From NCBI RefSeq assembly GCF_036408795.1, contig NZ_JAZGJP010000028.1:1-19199 (forward strand): a DNA stretch of 19,199 nt, written 5' to 3'. This DNA is from Olsenella_L kribbiana (GTDB lineage Bacteria > Actinomycetota > Coriobacteriia > Coriobacteriales > Atopobiaceae). Positions 6,413-14,681 of the stretch are shown piece after piece; within the stretch, counting starts at the first letter, position 1, and each line of letters begins with the position of its first letter. The notes under the pieces are model-generated. The model was not told the DNA's origin. It saw only the letters and a list, made by a program, of their open reading frames with translations, and searched no databases. Position numbers and translations under genes: made by a program.

Positions 6413-7402
6413 ATGATTCAGGACGTGAATGTCAAGGCGCTCAAGAAGAATGCCTTCCGCTACAGCAAGGTCCGCGGCGAGACGGCAAGCCGTATCCGCA
6501 TCCCGGGCGGCCTCGTCTCGGCAAAGAGCATGGCCAGAATCGTGGAGATTGCCGAGGAGTTCGGAGATGGCCAGATCTTCCTGACGAACAGGCAGGGCGT
6601 CGAGATTCCCGGCATCAAGCTCGAAGACATGCCGAAGGTGAACGAGAAGCTCCAGGCCATCATCGAGGACACGAAGATCAATCAGGAGGATACGGCAGAC
6701 GGCTATCTGGCTTCCGGCACGAGGAACATCGTTGCCTGCCCGGGAAAGAGGCTCTGCCCCTTCGGCTGCTATGACACGACGGCCTTCGCCCAGCGCATGG
6801 ACCAGGCAATCTTCCCGAACAACCGCCATGTGAAGGTCGCCTTCACCGGCTGCTCGAACGACTGTGCCCATGTCGCCCTCAACGACTTCGGCATCATCGG
6901 CATGACCGAGCCGCAGTACGACCCGGCACGCTGCATCGGCTGCGGCCAGTGCGTCAAGTGGTGCCAGCGCAGGTCGGTCTCTGCCCTCGAGATGGTGAAT
7001 GGCAAGGTCGTGCGCAACGAAGACCGCTGCATCGGCTGTGGCGTCTGCGTCGTCTACTGCCCGACCCGTGCCTGGACGAGGAGCCCCGAGCACTACTTCC
7101 GCCTCAAGATCTTCGGCCGCACCGGCAAGCAGAATCCGCGCATGGCAGAGGACTGGCTGAGGTGGGTGGACGAGGAGTCCATCTTGAAGATCGTGAAGAA
7201 CACCTACGCCTACATCGAGGAGTACATCAATCCGAATGCGCCGGAAGGAAAGGAGCACATTGGCTACATCGTGGACCGTACCGGCTTCGACGAGTTCGTG
7301 AAGTGGGCGCTCAAGGATGTGGAGCTCCCCGAGAAGTGCCAGCAGGCACACCGTGTCTACTGGGGCGGCACGCACTACGACCGCGACAACGAGCTCAGAT
7401 AG
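6413..7402 (+). CDS. asrC: anaerobic sulfite reductase subunit C (siroheme subunit)
   Basis: AsrC carries the siroheme-[4Fe-4S] site that reduces sulfite to sulfide by six electrons. The start at 6413 has AGGAGG overlapping the asrB stop. In the 329-residue product the siroheme motif is complete: C109-X5-C115 (in VACPGKRLCPFGC) and C147-X3-C151 (TGCSNDC). Two ferredoxin clusters follow, CIGCGQCVKWC (174-184) and CIGCGVCVVYC (206-216). AsrC alone plays the catalytic role that DsrAB has in sulfate reducers, and no dsr gene is visible. It is the last gene of the operon and is followed by a strong terminator. Reduction of exogenous sulfite as an electron sink is the likely physiological role. Confidence 0.96.
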   Translation: MIQDVNVKALKKNAFRYSKVRGETASRIRIPGGLVSAKSMARIVEIAEEFGDGQIFLTNRQGVEIPGIKLEDMPKVNEKLQAIIEDTKINQEDTADGYLASGTRNIVACPGKRLCPFGCYDTTAFAQRMDQAIFPNNRHVKVAFTGCSNDCAHVALNDFGIIGMTEPQYDPARCIGCGQCVKWCQRRSVSALEMVNGKVVRNEDRCIGCGVCVVYCPTRAWTRSPEHYFRLKIFGRTGKQNPRMAEDWLRWVDEESILKIVKNTYAYIEEYINPNAPEGKEHIGYIVDRTGFDEFVKWALKDVELPEKCQQAHRVYWGGTHYDRDNELR

Positions 7403-7423
7403 CTTCAGCTCTCTCCGGCATGC

Positions 7424-7457
7424 AGGGAGGCGCGGAGCCGTGTGGCGCCTCCCTTTT
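7424..7457 (+). terminator. rho-independent terminator of asrABC
   Basis: A perfect 10-bp GC-rich stem AGGGAGGCGC/GCGCCTCCCT with an 11-base loop is followed by a T-run, 22 bases after the asrC stop. Confidence 0.9.
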
Positions 7458-7953
7458 CCGATTCTTCGCTGTCCCTGGCGGCAGTGCATGGGACCGCCAG
7501 CCATGCTGAGCAATCCGCTGGCTTTTCATGCAGCACCGAGGGGCTGATGCCGCACATGGCTCCGCTACCTATGCCTCTTGCGCGGCAGATCTTTCCTGCG
7601 GCATCGCCACAGCGGATGCCTGCTTTTGCTCGAAGCCCATGCTTGCCTGCAGAAACGAGCCATCTGCCCTCTTCCTGGACAGGATCGGGCATCTGGATGA
7701 GCTTTTGCCCGAAGGCTCAGGGAGCTCTTCGAAGGCCTGCTCTCTCAGGGGAATCAAGACTGACGGCTTTGATCTGGGACTCGGCCCTCAATCCCATGAG
7801 CGCATAGATGAAGGAAGACATCTCAATGATGCGCATGTCCAGCGGTTTTGCATATGCGGATATGCTGAGAGCTTCTTCGCTATCGATGGGGCAGCAGCTG
7901 CCTTTGGTCTACGATTGCCCTTGTCCGGTTCCGCCATGGAAAAGGGAGGCCCG
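7458..7953. other. non-coding gap of about 500 bases upstream of the membrane protein gene
   Basis: Open frames exist here on both strands but none has recognisable motifs, a good ribosome binding site and protein-like composition together. The frame of the downstream membrane protein is open from 7528, but the residues before 7954 do not look like part of it. No tRNA or clear promoter was seen. The gap may hold decayed coding sequence plus the 5' region of the next gene. Confidence 0.5.
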
Positions 7954-8832
7954 ATGGCTGCAGGCAGGATCCGCGCCTTCGTGCGCAGGCTCAAGGACAG
8001 GATCGCGCTCAACAGGAAGACGTTCATCCTCTATTCGGTCCTGCGTGCGCTGGTGCTCGTGACCCTCATCCGCTGCATCATGACGGCGAGGTGGGAAGGC
8101 GTTGCGATATCGGTCCTTGTGCTCGTCCTCTTCCTGATGCCGGCGCTTCTCGAGGACCGGGCACATGTCGACATCCCGCCGCTCTTCCAGAACATCATCT
8201 ACATCTTCATCTTTGCGGCCGAGATCCTGGGCGAGATCGACCACTACTATGTCCTGATTCCTGGCTGGGATACGGTGCTCCATACCCTGAACGGGTTCCT
8301 CTGCGCAGCGGTCGGTTTCTCGCTTGTCGACCTCCTGAACCGCTCGAGCGACAAGATCAGCCTGTCTCCGATCTACGTGACGCTTGTTGCCTTCTGCTTC
8401 TCGATGACCATAGGCGTGCTCTGGGAGTTCGTCGAATTCTCGTTCGATTCCTTCCTCGGCATGGACATGCAGAAGGACACGATCGTGTCCTCTATATCCT
8501 CGGTCGCCCTGGACCCCACGGATACGGGCACCCGCATCCATGTGGACGATATCGTGGATACCGCCATCACATGCGCCTCGGGCGAGGTCGTGCATGTCGC
8601 AGGCTACCTCGATATAGGCCTTATCGACACGATGAAGGACCTGCTCGTGAACTTTGCCGGCGCCATGGCCTTCTCCGTCGTCGGCTATGAGCACCTGAAG
8701 CGCGGCGAGCAGGGCAGCTGGGCAGACGGGCTTCGGGTGGTGCCGGTAACGCCTCAGGAGGAAGAGGAGACAGATGTCCTTCTCGAGCATATGGCCGTGA
8801 AGCGCAACGAGCGCAGGCTGAAGCGGAAGTAG
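7954..8832 (+). CDS. multi-pass membrane protein, DUF2238/YjdF-like
   Basis: The start at 7954 has AGGGAGG five bases upstream; an earlier in-frame ATG at 7936 has no such site. The 292-residue product has about six hydrophobic segments: FILYSVLRALVLVTLI, VAISVLVLVLFLMPALL, NIIYIFIFAAEI, VLHTLNGFLCAAVGFSLVDLL, YVTLVAFCFSMTIGVLWEFVEF and LLVNFAGAMAFSVVGY. Polar residues lie within or next to membrane segments (GEIDHYY, PGWDTVLHTLNGF, GVLWEFVEFSFDSF, DPTDTGTRIHVDDIVDT). The WD..LH...G and WE..E arrangement recalls DUF2238/YjdF-type inner membrane proteins of unknown function; that assignment is tentative. A charged cytoplasmic tail (EEEETDVLLEHMAVKRNERRLKRK) ends the protein. It appears monocistronic, with no functional link to asrABC visible. 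Confidence 0.75.
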   Translation: MAAGRIRAFVRRLKDRIALNRKTFILYSVLRALVLVTLIRCIMTARWEGVAISVLVLVLFLMPALLEDRAHVDIPPLFQNIIYIFIFAAEILGEIDHYYVLIPGWDTVLHTLNGFLCAAVGFSLVDLLNRSSDKISLSPIYVTLVAFCFSMTIGVLWEFVEFSFDSFLGMDMQKDTIVSSISSVALDPTDTGTRIHVDDIVDTAITCASGEVVHVAGYLDIGLIDTMKDLLVNFAGAMAFSVVGYEHLKRGEQGSWADGLRVVPVTPQEEEETDVLLEHMAVKRNERRLKRK

Positions 8833-9323
8833 CCTGTCCGCCATCCATTCCTGTCGGGGCCGGCAGCTGCCAAGCGCGAAAGGCTGCGCGGAAAGATGGA
8901 GCAGCCCGGGCTTAGGGCTCGGAGCCGAAATGCTTGGGCATTGCCGGCGGCACGGAAGGAAGCGTTCCCGCAATGCGCGAAGCCCTGGAAAAAGAGTTCG
9001 CGGCGCTTGAGGAAGAGAAGGGCGCATGTCTTCTCTCTGCAGCAGAGTCCGGGAGCCGTACCGGGCGATTCGCTTCGTGCGGTGCGCGCTTCGTCCCTAT
9101 GCATGAGCACGCGTGGCTTCTGAGGCGCGAGAAGGGGCGTGACGCCAGCGAATGGAAGTCGGCGAGACGCTCGATGTCTCGGGCTGGGAGATGGCAAGGT
9201 CCCTGAGGCCTGTGCGTGTCTTGAATGCTTCCGTTCTTGTATGGCTTGCATCTCCCATCGTCTGTCGGAAGCCCCCTGTCTTCGCAGGCATGAAGGAGCT
9301 GGCAGCAGGGGACCACCACCCAC

Positions 9324-9729
9324 GTGTCGGCATCTGCCATTGTCTGGATATGCGATATGGAACCTCCGCGCAGGGCTCGTGCACCCGAAGAGGCACTTCC
9401 CTGCTACACACCCGATACTGGCAGCACGCCGGATTCTGGAACAGGGCACGGTTCATCCGTGCCCTTCGAAGACCTTTTTGCAGCAGAGCTTGAGCGTGAG
9501 CTCCTGCCTCATGCGGACAGGCTTCTGAAAGAGAAGATTAAGAGCGCACTGTGTGTCCGAAGATCCTGAGACCGATGGCTGGTGTGAGCGGTCCTGCTCC
9601 GACATCCAGGACAGGGAAAAGCTCGCCCCCAAGGCGGAAAGGCTTTCATGGGAGTGCATTGACGAGATGCTCCTGCATGCGCCGGAGGAAGTGCCTGAAA
9701 GCCAGACCCCGGCCGAGACACTTGCCTGA
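9324..9729 (+). pseudogene. unrecognised acidic ORF, probably split by a frameshift near 9555
   Basis: From a GTG at 9324 the frame reads through a segment typical of real proteins, VPFEDLFAAELERELLPHADRLLKEKIKSAL, and stops at 9569. In the next frame, from about 9559, an equally protein-like stretch follows: EDPETDGWCERSCSDIQDREK, then APKAERLSWECIDEMLLHAPEEVPE, ending at a TGA at 9727-9729. Joining them needs one frameshift near 9550-9560. Composition (Glu/Asp/Leu-rich, amphipathic) suggests a soluble helical protein. I recognise no family, and the start is weak. Confidence 0.3.
9443..9465. terminator. 9-bp hairpin in the decayed region
   Basis: AGGGCACGG/CCGTGCCCT with a TTCAT loop is followed on the plus strand, about nine bases later, by five T residues. 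It looks like a terminator but lies within a possible decayed ORF, so its role is uncertain. Confidence 0.3.
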
Positions 9730-10052
9730 ATTCTGTGCCGCCGCGCTCGGTGCTGGGGGCAATGAGTGCCTGGGCTTCGGCCAAGCGCGGCTTCTGCTCC
9801 CCGTCAGACATGCGGGATTGCCGTCTTGCGCGAAGCGAAGAGCAGCCTCGCTGCATCTTCCGGGTACCCTTCGGAGGGCTCTGGCTCTCCGTCTTCTCGA
9901 CAGCATGCGCCAGACCCGCACGAAAGCTGCGGCAGCCACGACAGCAGGAAGCAGCTGCCAGCAGCTTTCATGGACAGAGCGAAAGAGGCTGGAAGGCAGG
10001 TGGCGGCAGAAAACGAGAGGCTGATCCGATGCAGCCATCGAGGCTCCCAAGG

Positions 10053-10080
10053 CTGGTGCAGCAGATACGTGCTGCACCGG
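10053..10080 (-). terminator. 11-bp hairpin downstream of the ABC exporter operon
   Basis: The arms CTGGTGCAGCA and TGCTGCACCGG (one wobble) enclose a six-base loop, about 35 bases after the stop of the last exporter gene on the minus strand. There is no T-run, so it is at best a weak or rho-assisted terminator. Confidence 0.4.
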
Positions 10081-10113
10081 CCGCCTTGCTGGCGAAGGTG
10101 CTGCCGCTTCTGG

Positions 10114-11301
10114 CTAGGCCGTCTGGGCGCGGGAGCGTGTCCTGCCCTGGACCATGCCAACAAGAAGAAAGGCAAGGCCGAAGAGGGCACAGATCGCGAT
10201 GTCGGCCAGAAGGGGAGCAGCAGCCGCAGGCGTGGCATCTGCCATTGCGCTGGCACCCTCTATTGCAAGTGCAGACCAATACGAGGGCGTGAAATGGGCA
10301 AGCGCGATGATGGAGTCGGGCAGAAGCGAGAGCCCTGTCCACCCGCCGCCCAGGAAGGAGAAGAGCATGCCGAGGATGTTCGCAATCGCGTTGGAAGCAT
10401 TCTCGGAGCAGCCGAGCTGCCCCATGAGGAAGCCTGTGGCAGCCGAGACGAACGAATAGGCAAGCAGGGCGGCACCGACGATTGCCATCTGCACAGGCGA
10501 GTCCGCGATGGCAGTGCGTCCCAGGATGGCAGCCTGGAGGCCGAAGTTCCATGCCCAGGCAATGAGTGCGACTGCGGCGCAGGCAGCGAAGAGCGCAAGG
10601 CTTCTGGTGCGTGACGGTTCGGGAGAGGCAAGCCTTCTCATCTTCACCGGAGCCCTGTTGACCTCGGCCATGAGGACAGCGATGCAGACGGTCACGCTCG
10701 CAAAGATGGGATAGGCGGAAAACTCTGCTGCAACCACGATGGACGACGGCAGGGGAGATGCCTTCTGAGCGATGAGGGAGGTCGCGGCGCTCTCCTTCCA
10801 GGCGCTGTCCGCTGCGTCCGCAATGCCTTCTGCATCTCCGCCTAGCACAGCCGCATTTCCGTAGAGTGCATTTGCATAGCTCGTGACTTCGAGGTCGAGG
10901 AGCCTGCCGCGGCCGGACTGATAGGAGATGTAGGTCTCGAGCGGAGGGGCATCTGTTCCGGCTGCGGCGGCATCCATGAGGGCATCTCCCCAGCCTTCGG
11001 GAATGACGAGAAGGTAGGAGACCGTATCGCGGGCCAGGGCATCCTGGATGGCGAGCTTGTCATCCGGGATGCCCATCGCATCGTTGCCGTCCTTTGCATG
11101 CGCGGCAAGCGCTTCGGAGAGCCGTGAGCCATCGCGGTCGATCACGGCGACGCTCACGGAGGCGGGACGGAATTCTGCCGTATCCGGCGAGGCGCTGCCG
11201 AGACCGGAGATGATGCCGACAGAGGAGATGAGAATGAGGTAGATCACGATATAGACCTTGTGGGCAGACAGGATCTTGAGGTAGGTCTTAAAGGTGCTCA
11301 T
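10114..11301 (-). CDS. ABC-2 type exporter permease (second permease of the operon)
   Basis: The 395-residue protein has the ABC-2 layout: one N-terminal membrane helix (VYIVIYLILISSVGIISGLG, 17-36), a large extracytoplasmic region (about 37-190), then about five C-terminal helices. These include YPIFASVTVCIAVLMAEV, LALFAACAAVALIAWAWNFGL, MAIVGAALLAYSFVSAATGFLMG, NILGMLFSFLGGGWTGLSLLP and LADIAICALFGLAFLLVGMV. It pairs with the preceding permease and the ATPase to form an exporter. The start at 11301 overlaps the upstream gene by 14 bases, and AGGAGG lies eight bases before it, so the two permeases are probably translationally coupled. The substrate is unknown; amphipathic antimicrobials are the best guess from the LnrN/YfiN-type arrangement. 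Confidence 0.85.
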   Translation of the reverse strand: MSTFKTYLKILSAHKVYIVIYLILISSVGIISGLGSASPDTAEFRPASVSVAVIDRDGSRLSEALAAHAKDGNDAMGIPDDKLAIQDALARDTVSYLLVIPEGWGDALMDAAAAGTDAPPLETYISYQSGRGRLLDLEVTSYANALYGNAAVLGGDAEGIADAADSAWKESAATSLIAQKASPLPSSIVVAAEFSAYPIFASVTVCIAVLMAEVNRAPVKMRRLASPEPSRTRSLALFAACAAVALIAWAWNFGLQAAILGRTAIADSPVQMAIVGAALLAYSFVSAATGFLMGQLGCSENASNAIANILGMLFSFLGGGWTGLSLLPDSIIALAHFTPSYWSALAIEGASAMADATPAAAAPLLADIAICALFGLAFLLVGMVQGRTRSRAQTA

Positions 11302-12457
11302 GAGAGATCCTCCTCATACGCAAGGATGCTAGGGCGAAAAATGCCAGCGCCATGAAGACAAGGGCTGTGCAGCGCGCCTGGAAGGCATCGAGCGTGTCAT
11401 AGTAGAACAGGGCATAGAAGCAGTTCGTCATTTCCCAGAGCGGATTTGCATAGGCAAGGAAAGGCACCGAGGATTCGACGAGGTCGGCAAGCGACTGCGA
11501 GGCCGGGCCATAGAGCCCCGTGAAGAGCGAAAGCAGGCATACGATGCCTGACACCATGCCGCTCTCCATGGCAGGGATCGTGCCGAGGAGGGCACCTGCT
11601 GCACAGGCCACGAGCGTCGAGAGGAAGATGGCAAGAAGGACAAGCGCTACATTGTCGCCGAAATCGACCTCGGCGACGAAGCGCATGAAGAGGAAGGCTG
11701 CGAGCATGCAGGCAAACTCGCAGAGCCAGGTGCCGAGAAGCGTGCCCAGAAGCATGCGCCAGCGGGGCGTTGAGGCAAGCGTCGTACGTGCGCCGACAGG
11801 TCCTGCCTCGGGCAGAAGCCTTCTCACCGATTGCATGGCAGCTGAGGCACCAAGTCCTGCTGCCATAGCAAGAAGGGCATAGTAGTAGCGGACATCCGGG
11901 GCGGGTGCCGTCTTCGTGGCGGTGAGGCGTACCGTGCTCACAGCTCCTGCTTGGAAAGCGGCGAGCGCTGCCCCTGACTGCACAAGATCGGGGCGCAGCG
12001 CTGTGATGTGTTCGATCGCAGAGCGCATCCTCACGTAGGTATCGAGCACTTCGGTCAGCACCGAGGCGGGGAGGTTTCCATGCTCGGTCAGGCTCGAGGC
12101 GCTCACATGCAGCTCGGGCACTCCGTCATCTGAGACGGTGAGGTAGGCATCGATTCTTCCTGCATCGGCTGCGTCCTTTGCTTCCTCTTCTGTCTCGAAA
12201 GAGACGAGGTCTGCGATGTGGCTCTCCGAGTCTGTGTCGGAGATGGAAGCGAGCGTCGCATCGAGGCCTGCTGCCTTCTCGAAGTTCTCGTCGTGCACGA
12301 CGCCGAGCGTGGAGCCGACCATCGCATAGACATCGTCGAATCCTGAGAACATGCCCATGAAGATGCAGGTCAGGATGATCGGAAAGGCAAGGGCCCAGAC
12401 AAGGAGCGCCTTGTCGCGCACAAGCGCAAGGACACAGGTCTTGAAGCTTGCAAGCAT
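11288..12457 (-). CDS. ABC-2 type exporter permease (first permease of the operon)
   Basis: The ATG at 12457 is preceded by AAGGAGG; the frame is open further upstream but those residues overlap the ATPase gene. The 389-residue product has the same fold as its partner. An N-terminal helix (LLVWALAFPIILTCIFMGMFSG, about 17-38) leads to an extracytoplasmic domain of about 170 residues, then five or six C-terminal helices (YYYALLAMAAGLGASAA, LLGTLLGTWLCEFACMLAAFLFMRF, VALVLLAIFLSTLVACAAGALLGTIP, MVSGIVCLLSLFTGLYGP, LVFMALAFFALASLRM). The LAYANPLWEMTNCFYALFYYD segment before the last helix is typical of ABC-2 permeases. Two different permeases with one ATPase suggests a heterodimeric membrane channel. 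It is in an operon with the ATPase (10-base gap). Confidence 0.85.
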   Translation of the reverse strand: MLASFKTCVLALVRDKALLVWALAFPIILTCIFMGMFSGFDDVYAMVGSTLGVVHDENFEKAAGLDATLASISDTDSESHIADLVSFETEEEAKDAADAGRIDAYLTVSDDGVPELHVSASSLTEHGNLPASVLTEVLDTYVRMRSAIEHITALRPDLVQSGAALAAFQAGAVSTVRLTATKTAPAPDVRYYYALLAMAAGLGASAAMQSVRRLLPEAGPVGARTTLASTPRWRMLLGTLLGTWLCEFACMLAAFLFMRFVAEVDFGDNVALVLLAIFLSTLVACAAGALLGTIPAMESGMVSGIVCLLSLFTGLYGPASQSLADLVESSVPFLAYANPLWEMTNCFYALFYYDTLDAFQARCTALVFMALAFFALASLRMRRISHEHL

Positions 12458-12467
12458 GGCTGCCTCC

Positions 12468-13421
12468 TTACTCCTCGTCGCGGAGCTCTCGTCCGCAGAT
12501 CTCGAGGAAGACATCGTTCAGGGTCGGCGGCTCCGAGAGCACGCGGCCGTAGGCGATGTGCGCTCCGGCAAGCACGGCGAGGATGTCTTGGAGATTGTGG
12601 GCGCCAGCGGCGCACTGGACGCGGAGCATGCCGTCTGCCATCTCTGCGCGGCGCACAAGTTCAAGCGAGCGCAGCTGTTCGAGCGTTGTCTTGTCCATGC
12701 TGCCGACCTCGATCGAGATCTTCTCGCCGGTGCCGATCATGCCCTTGAGCTCGTCTGCACTTCCGCTTGCGACCGAGCGTCCATGGTCCATGATCATGAT
12801 GCGGCTGCAGAGGCGCTCTACCTCTTCCATGTAGTGCGAGGTGTAGATCACGGTCGCGCCTTCGTGGTTCAGGCGCTCGATGCCTGAGAGGATGGACTCG
12901 CGGCTCTGGGGGTCGACCGCGACTGTCGGCTCGTCGAGGATGATGAGATCGGGCCTGTGCGCGATGGCGCAGGCGATGTTGAGGCGACGGAGCAGTCCTC
13001 CCGAGAGCTTCTTCGGGCGGAACTTCTCGAATTTCTCGAGTCCTACGAAGGCGATAGCGTCATCCACCAGTGCACGGCGCTGCGTCCGGTCTGGCACATA
13101 GAGCGCGCAGAAGCTGTCCACGTTCTCGCGTACCGTGAGCTCGTCGAAGACGGCAACCTCCTGGGGCACGACTCCGATGTGGCGCTTGAGGTCGTAGCTT
13201 GTGGGCTTCATGGGCTTGCCGAAGAGTTCGATCTTGCCATGGTCATAGGTCAGAAGCTGCAGGATGCAGTTGATGGTTGTCGTCTTGCCGGAGCCGTTGG
13301 GACCCAAGAGTCCGAACATCTCGCCGGGCATGATATCGAGGGAGAGATGGTCTACGGCAACGAGCTCGCCGTAGCGCTTCACGAGGTTGTCGATGTGGAC
13401 GACGGGTGTGCTGGATTCCAT
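12468..13421 (-). CDS. ABC exporter ATP-binding protein
   Basis: This is the energy-coupling subunit of the exporter. All nucleotide-binding motifs are intact in 317 residues: Walker A GPNGSGKT (40-47), Q-loop VVPQE (Q87), signature LSGGL (139-143), Walker B LIILDEP (159-165), D-loop VAVDPQ and switch His196 (YTSHYMEE). The C-terminal part (about 215-317) is the regulatory extension common in drug- and peptide-exporting ABC-2 ATPases. AAAGGAG six bases upstream supports the ATG at 13421. It is the first gene of the minus-strand operon, divergent from the histidine kinase gene across a 159-base gap that contains the inverted repeats described separately. LnrL/YfiL-like proteins are the closest functional parallel I can name; this is by arrangement, not by alignment. 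Confidence 0.93.
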   Translation of the reverse strand: MESSTPVVHIDNLVKRYGELVAVDHLSLDIMPGEMFGLLGPNGSGKTTTINCILQLLTYDHGKIELFGKPMKPTSYDLKRHIGVVPQEVAVFDELTVRENVDSFCALYVPDRTQRRALVDDAIAFVGLEKFEKFRPKKLSGGLLRRLNIACAIAHRPDLIILDEPTVAVDPQSRESILSGIERLNHEGATVIYTSHYMEEVERLCSRIMIMDHGRSVASGSADELKGMIGTGEKISIEVGSMDKTTLEQLRSLELVRRAEMADGMLRVQCAAGAHNLQDILAVLAGAHIAYGRVLSEPPTLNDVFLEICGRELRDEE

Positions 13422-13451
13422 GGTGGACTCCTTTCCAAGGCTGCTGATGCA

Positions 13452-13480
13452 ATTCTCAGGGAACGGCGTGCCTTTCGGAA
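13452..13480 (-). promoter_or_regulatory. putative promoter of the ABC exporter operon
   Basis: On the minus strand TTCCGA (plus-strand 13475-13480) and GAGAAT (13452-13457) are 17 bases apart. Both are weak, as expected for an activated promoter. With a start near 13445, the two TGAC-N4-GTCA boxes would be centred near -42 and -67. Confidence 0.35.
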
Positions 13481-13521
13481 GTGACCTCCGTCACCGCCTG
13501 CACCATGACATATGTCATGGT
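13481..13521. promoter_or_regulatory. tandem TGAC-N4-GTCA inverted repeats, probable response-regulator operator
   Basis: GTGAC-CTCC-GTCAC lies at 13481-13494. The perfect 20-bp palindrome ACCATGACATATGTCATGGT lies at 13502-13521. Both share TGAC-N4-GTCA and their centres are 25 bp apart. Their position between the divergent exporter and two-component genes makes the adjacent NarL-type regulator the obvious candidate ligand. Confidence 0.6.
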
Positions 13522-13568
13522 CTGCCCATGCTTTCCTCCGGCTGAAAAGGATGGAGGGCATCTGCGCC

Positions 13569-13574
13569 TATACT
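13569..13574 (+). promoter_or_regulatory. possible -10 element of the two-component genes
   Basis: TATACT lies seven bases upstream of the preferred kinase ATG at 13581. No -35 element is seen. If it is used, the transcript would start at or next to the ATG and be leaderless. Confidence 0.3.
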
Positions 13575-13580
13575 TGTCCC

Positions 13581-14681
13581 ATGGAGAGAGCGGCTGACAA
13601 GACACTGATGGGATTTGCCTGCCTGGCGCTGGCTGCGCTGGCGGGCGAGGTGCCCGTTCAGACAGTGAGTGCACTGCTATTGGCAGTCTGCGCAAGCGCT
13701 GCCTACGAGCTCATCTGCGGACGTGTGCCTAGGGCTGCATCTTGCCTGAGCTGTGCATCCTGCATTCTTCTGGCCAGCGTGCCTGGGGCCGGAGCGGCAC
13801 TTCCGCTCCTTGCCTATGACCTGCCACGCTCGGGATGGAAGTGGCTTGCCTGGGCGGGTCCTGCCTGTGCCCTCATCCCCTGGGCGGCGGGCAGAGCGTC
13901 TCTGGATGAAGCCTTCCTTCTTCTTGCAATCACTGTTCTGGCCGAAGCGCTCTCCTGGCGCTGCGGGCAGGAACTTGCGCTTGGAGAGAAGCTGCACGAG
14001 ACACAGGACGATCTCTCCGACAAGGTGCTTGCGCTCAGAGGCAAGATGCAGGAGCTCGAGGATGCCCGTGTCTCGGAGACGCAGGCAGCAGCGCTTGCCG
14101 AGCGCACGCGCATTGCAAGAGAGATCCACGATTCGGTAGGGCATATGCTCACGCGTCTCGTGCTTGAGGTCGAAGCGCTGAAGGTCGTGCATAGAGACGA
14201 TGCGGCAGCAACAGGGGAGCTCGAAGAGCTCTCAGGCGGTCTCAACGAAGCGCTGAGCTCGATGCGTACGAGCGTGCATGCGCTCGATGATTCGGCACAC
14301 GATCTTGGGACAGAGCTCAACCGGCTCGGCAGGGAAAGCGGCATCGCCGAGGTCGCGGTCGAATGCGGGATAGAGGAGATGCCGCCCCGGGAGGTCTTCC
14401 GCTGCTTTGTGGCGGTGACGCGGGAGGCGCTCACGAATGCAGCACGGCATGCCCGGGCGGGGCGCGCTTCTGTGCATGTGGTCGAGATGCCAGGCATCTG
14501 GCAGCTCAGGATTGTCAATGATGGAGCGGTGCCCGAAGAGGCGTCCGAGCTCGAAGAGCAGGGCATGGGCCTTCGCAGCATGCGTGAGCGTGTCGAGAGC
14601 TTGGGCGGCACATTTGCCGTCACAGCCGACGGAAAGCAGTTCTCGGTCTTTGCATCCATCCCCCGAAGGAGGCAGGCATGA
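13581..14681 (+). CDS. sensor histidine kinase (HisKA_3/NarL-partner type)
   Basis: The 366-residue kinase has a hydrophobic N-terminal half with about four or five membrane segments (roughly 8-125) and almost no extracytoplasmic loops, as in kinases that sense within the membrane. A coiled-coil linker follows (133-175), then the HisKA_3 phosphoacceptor motif RTRIAREIHDSVGH with His183. The ATPase domain has the N-box REALTNAARHA (Asn286), NDG (313-315) and GMGLRSMRERVESLGG (328-343). The start is uncertain: ATG codons at 13512 (inside the operator palindrome) and 13551 (no proper ribosome binding site) are also in frame. I prefer 13581, seven bases after a TATACT box. The gene overlaps the response regulator gene in an ATGA. 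Neighbourhood and type match LnrJ/YfiJ- and DesK-like intramembrane kinases. Confidence 0.88.
   Translation: MERAADKTLMGFACLALAALAGEVPVQTVSALLLAVCASAAYELICGRVPRAASCLSCASCILLASVPGAGAALPLLAYDLPRSGWKWLAWAGPACALIPWAAGRASLDEAFLLLAITVLAEALSWRCGQELALGEKLHETQDDLSDKVLALRGKMQELEDARVSETQAAALAERTRIAREIHDSVGHMLTRLVLEVEALKVVHRDDAAATGELEELSGGLNEALSSMRTSVHALDDSAHDLGTELNRLGRESGIAEVAVECGIEEMPPREVFRCFVAVTREALTNAARHARAGRASVHVVEMPGIWQLRIVNDGAVPEEASELEEQGMGLRSMRERVESLGGTFAVTADGKQFSVFASIPRRRQA

Larger units (their letters stand above)
8833..10050. other. 1.2-kb region without a clear intact gene
   Basis: No frame here combines recognisable motifs with a good start. Two stretches look protein-like. One is an ATG at 8973 (MREALEKEFAALEEEKGACLLSAAES..., 77 residues, to 9206) with a weakly placed GGAAGGA upstream. 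The other is the frame starting at 9324, listed separately. The rest resembles random GC-rich sequence in all six frames. I read the region as eroded coding sequence; no tRNA, CRISPR or insertion sequence was found. Confidence 0.5.

Noticed and set aside
8833..10050. Long open frames on both strands of the gap
   Set aside because: They are GC-driven frames rich in Arg, Pro, Ser and Ala without motifs or good ribosome binding sites, apart from the possible frameshifted ORF listed.
13512..13580. Earlier kinase starts at 13512 and 13551
   Set aside because: The first is inside the 20-bp palindrome and the second has its purine stretch touching the ATG; neither has a proper ribosome binding site.
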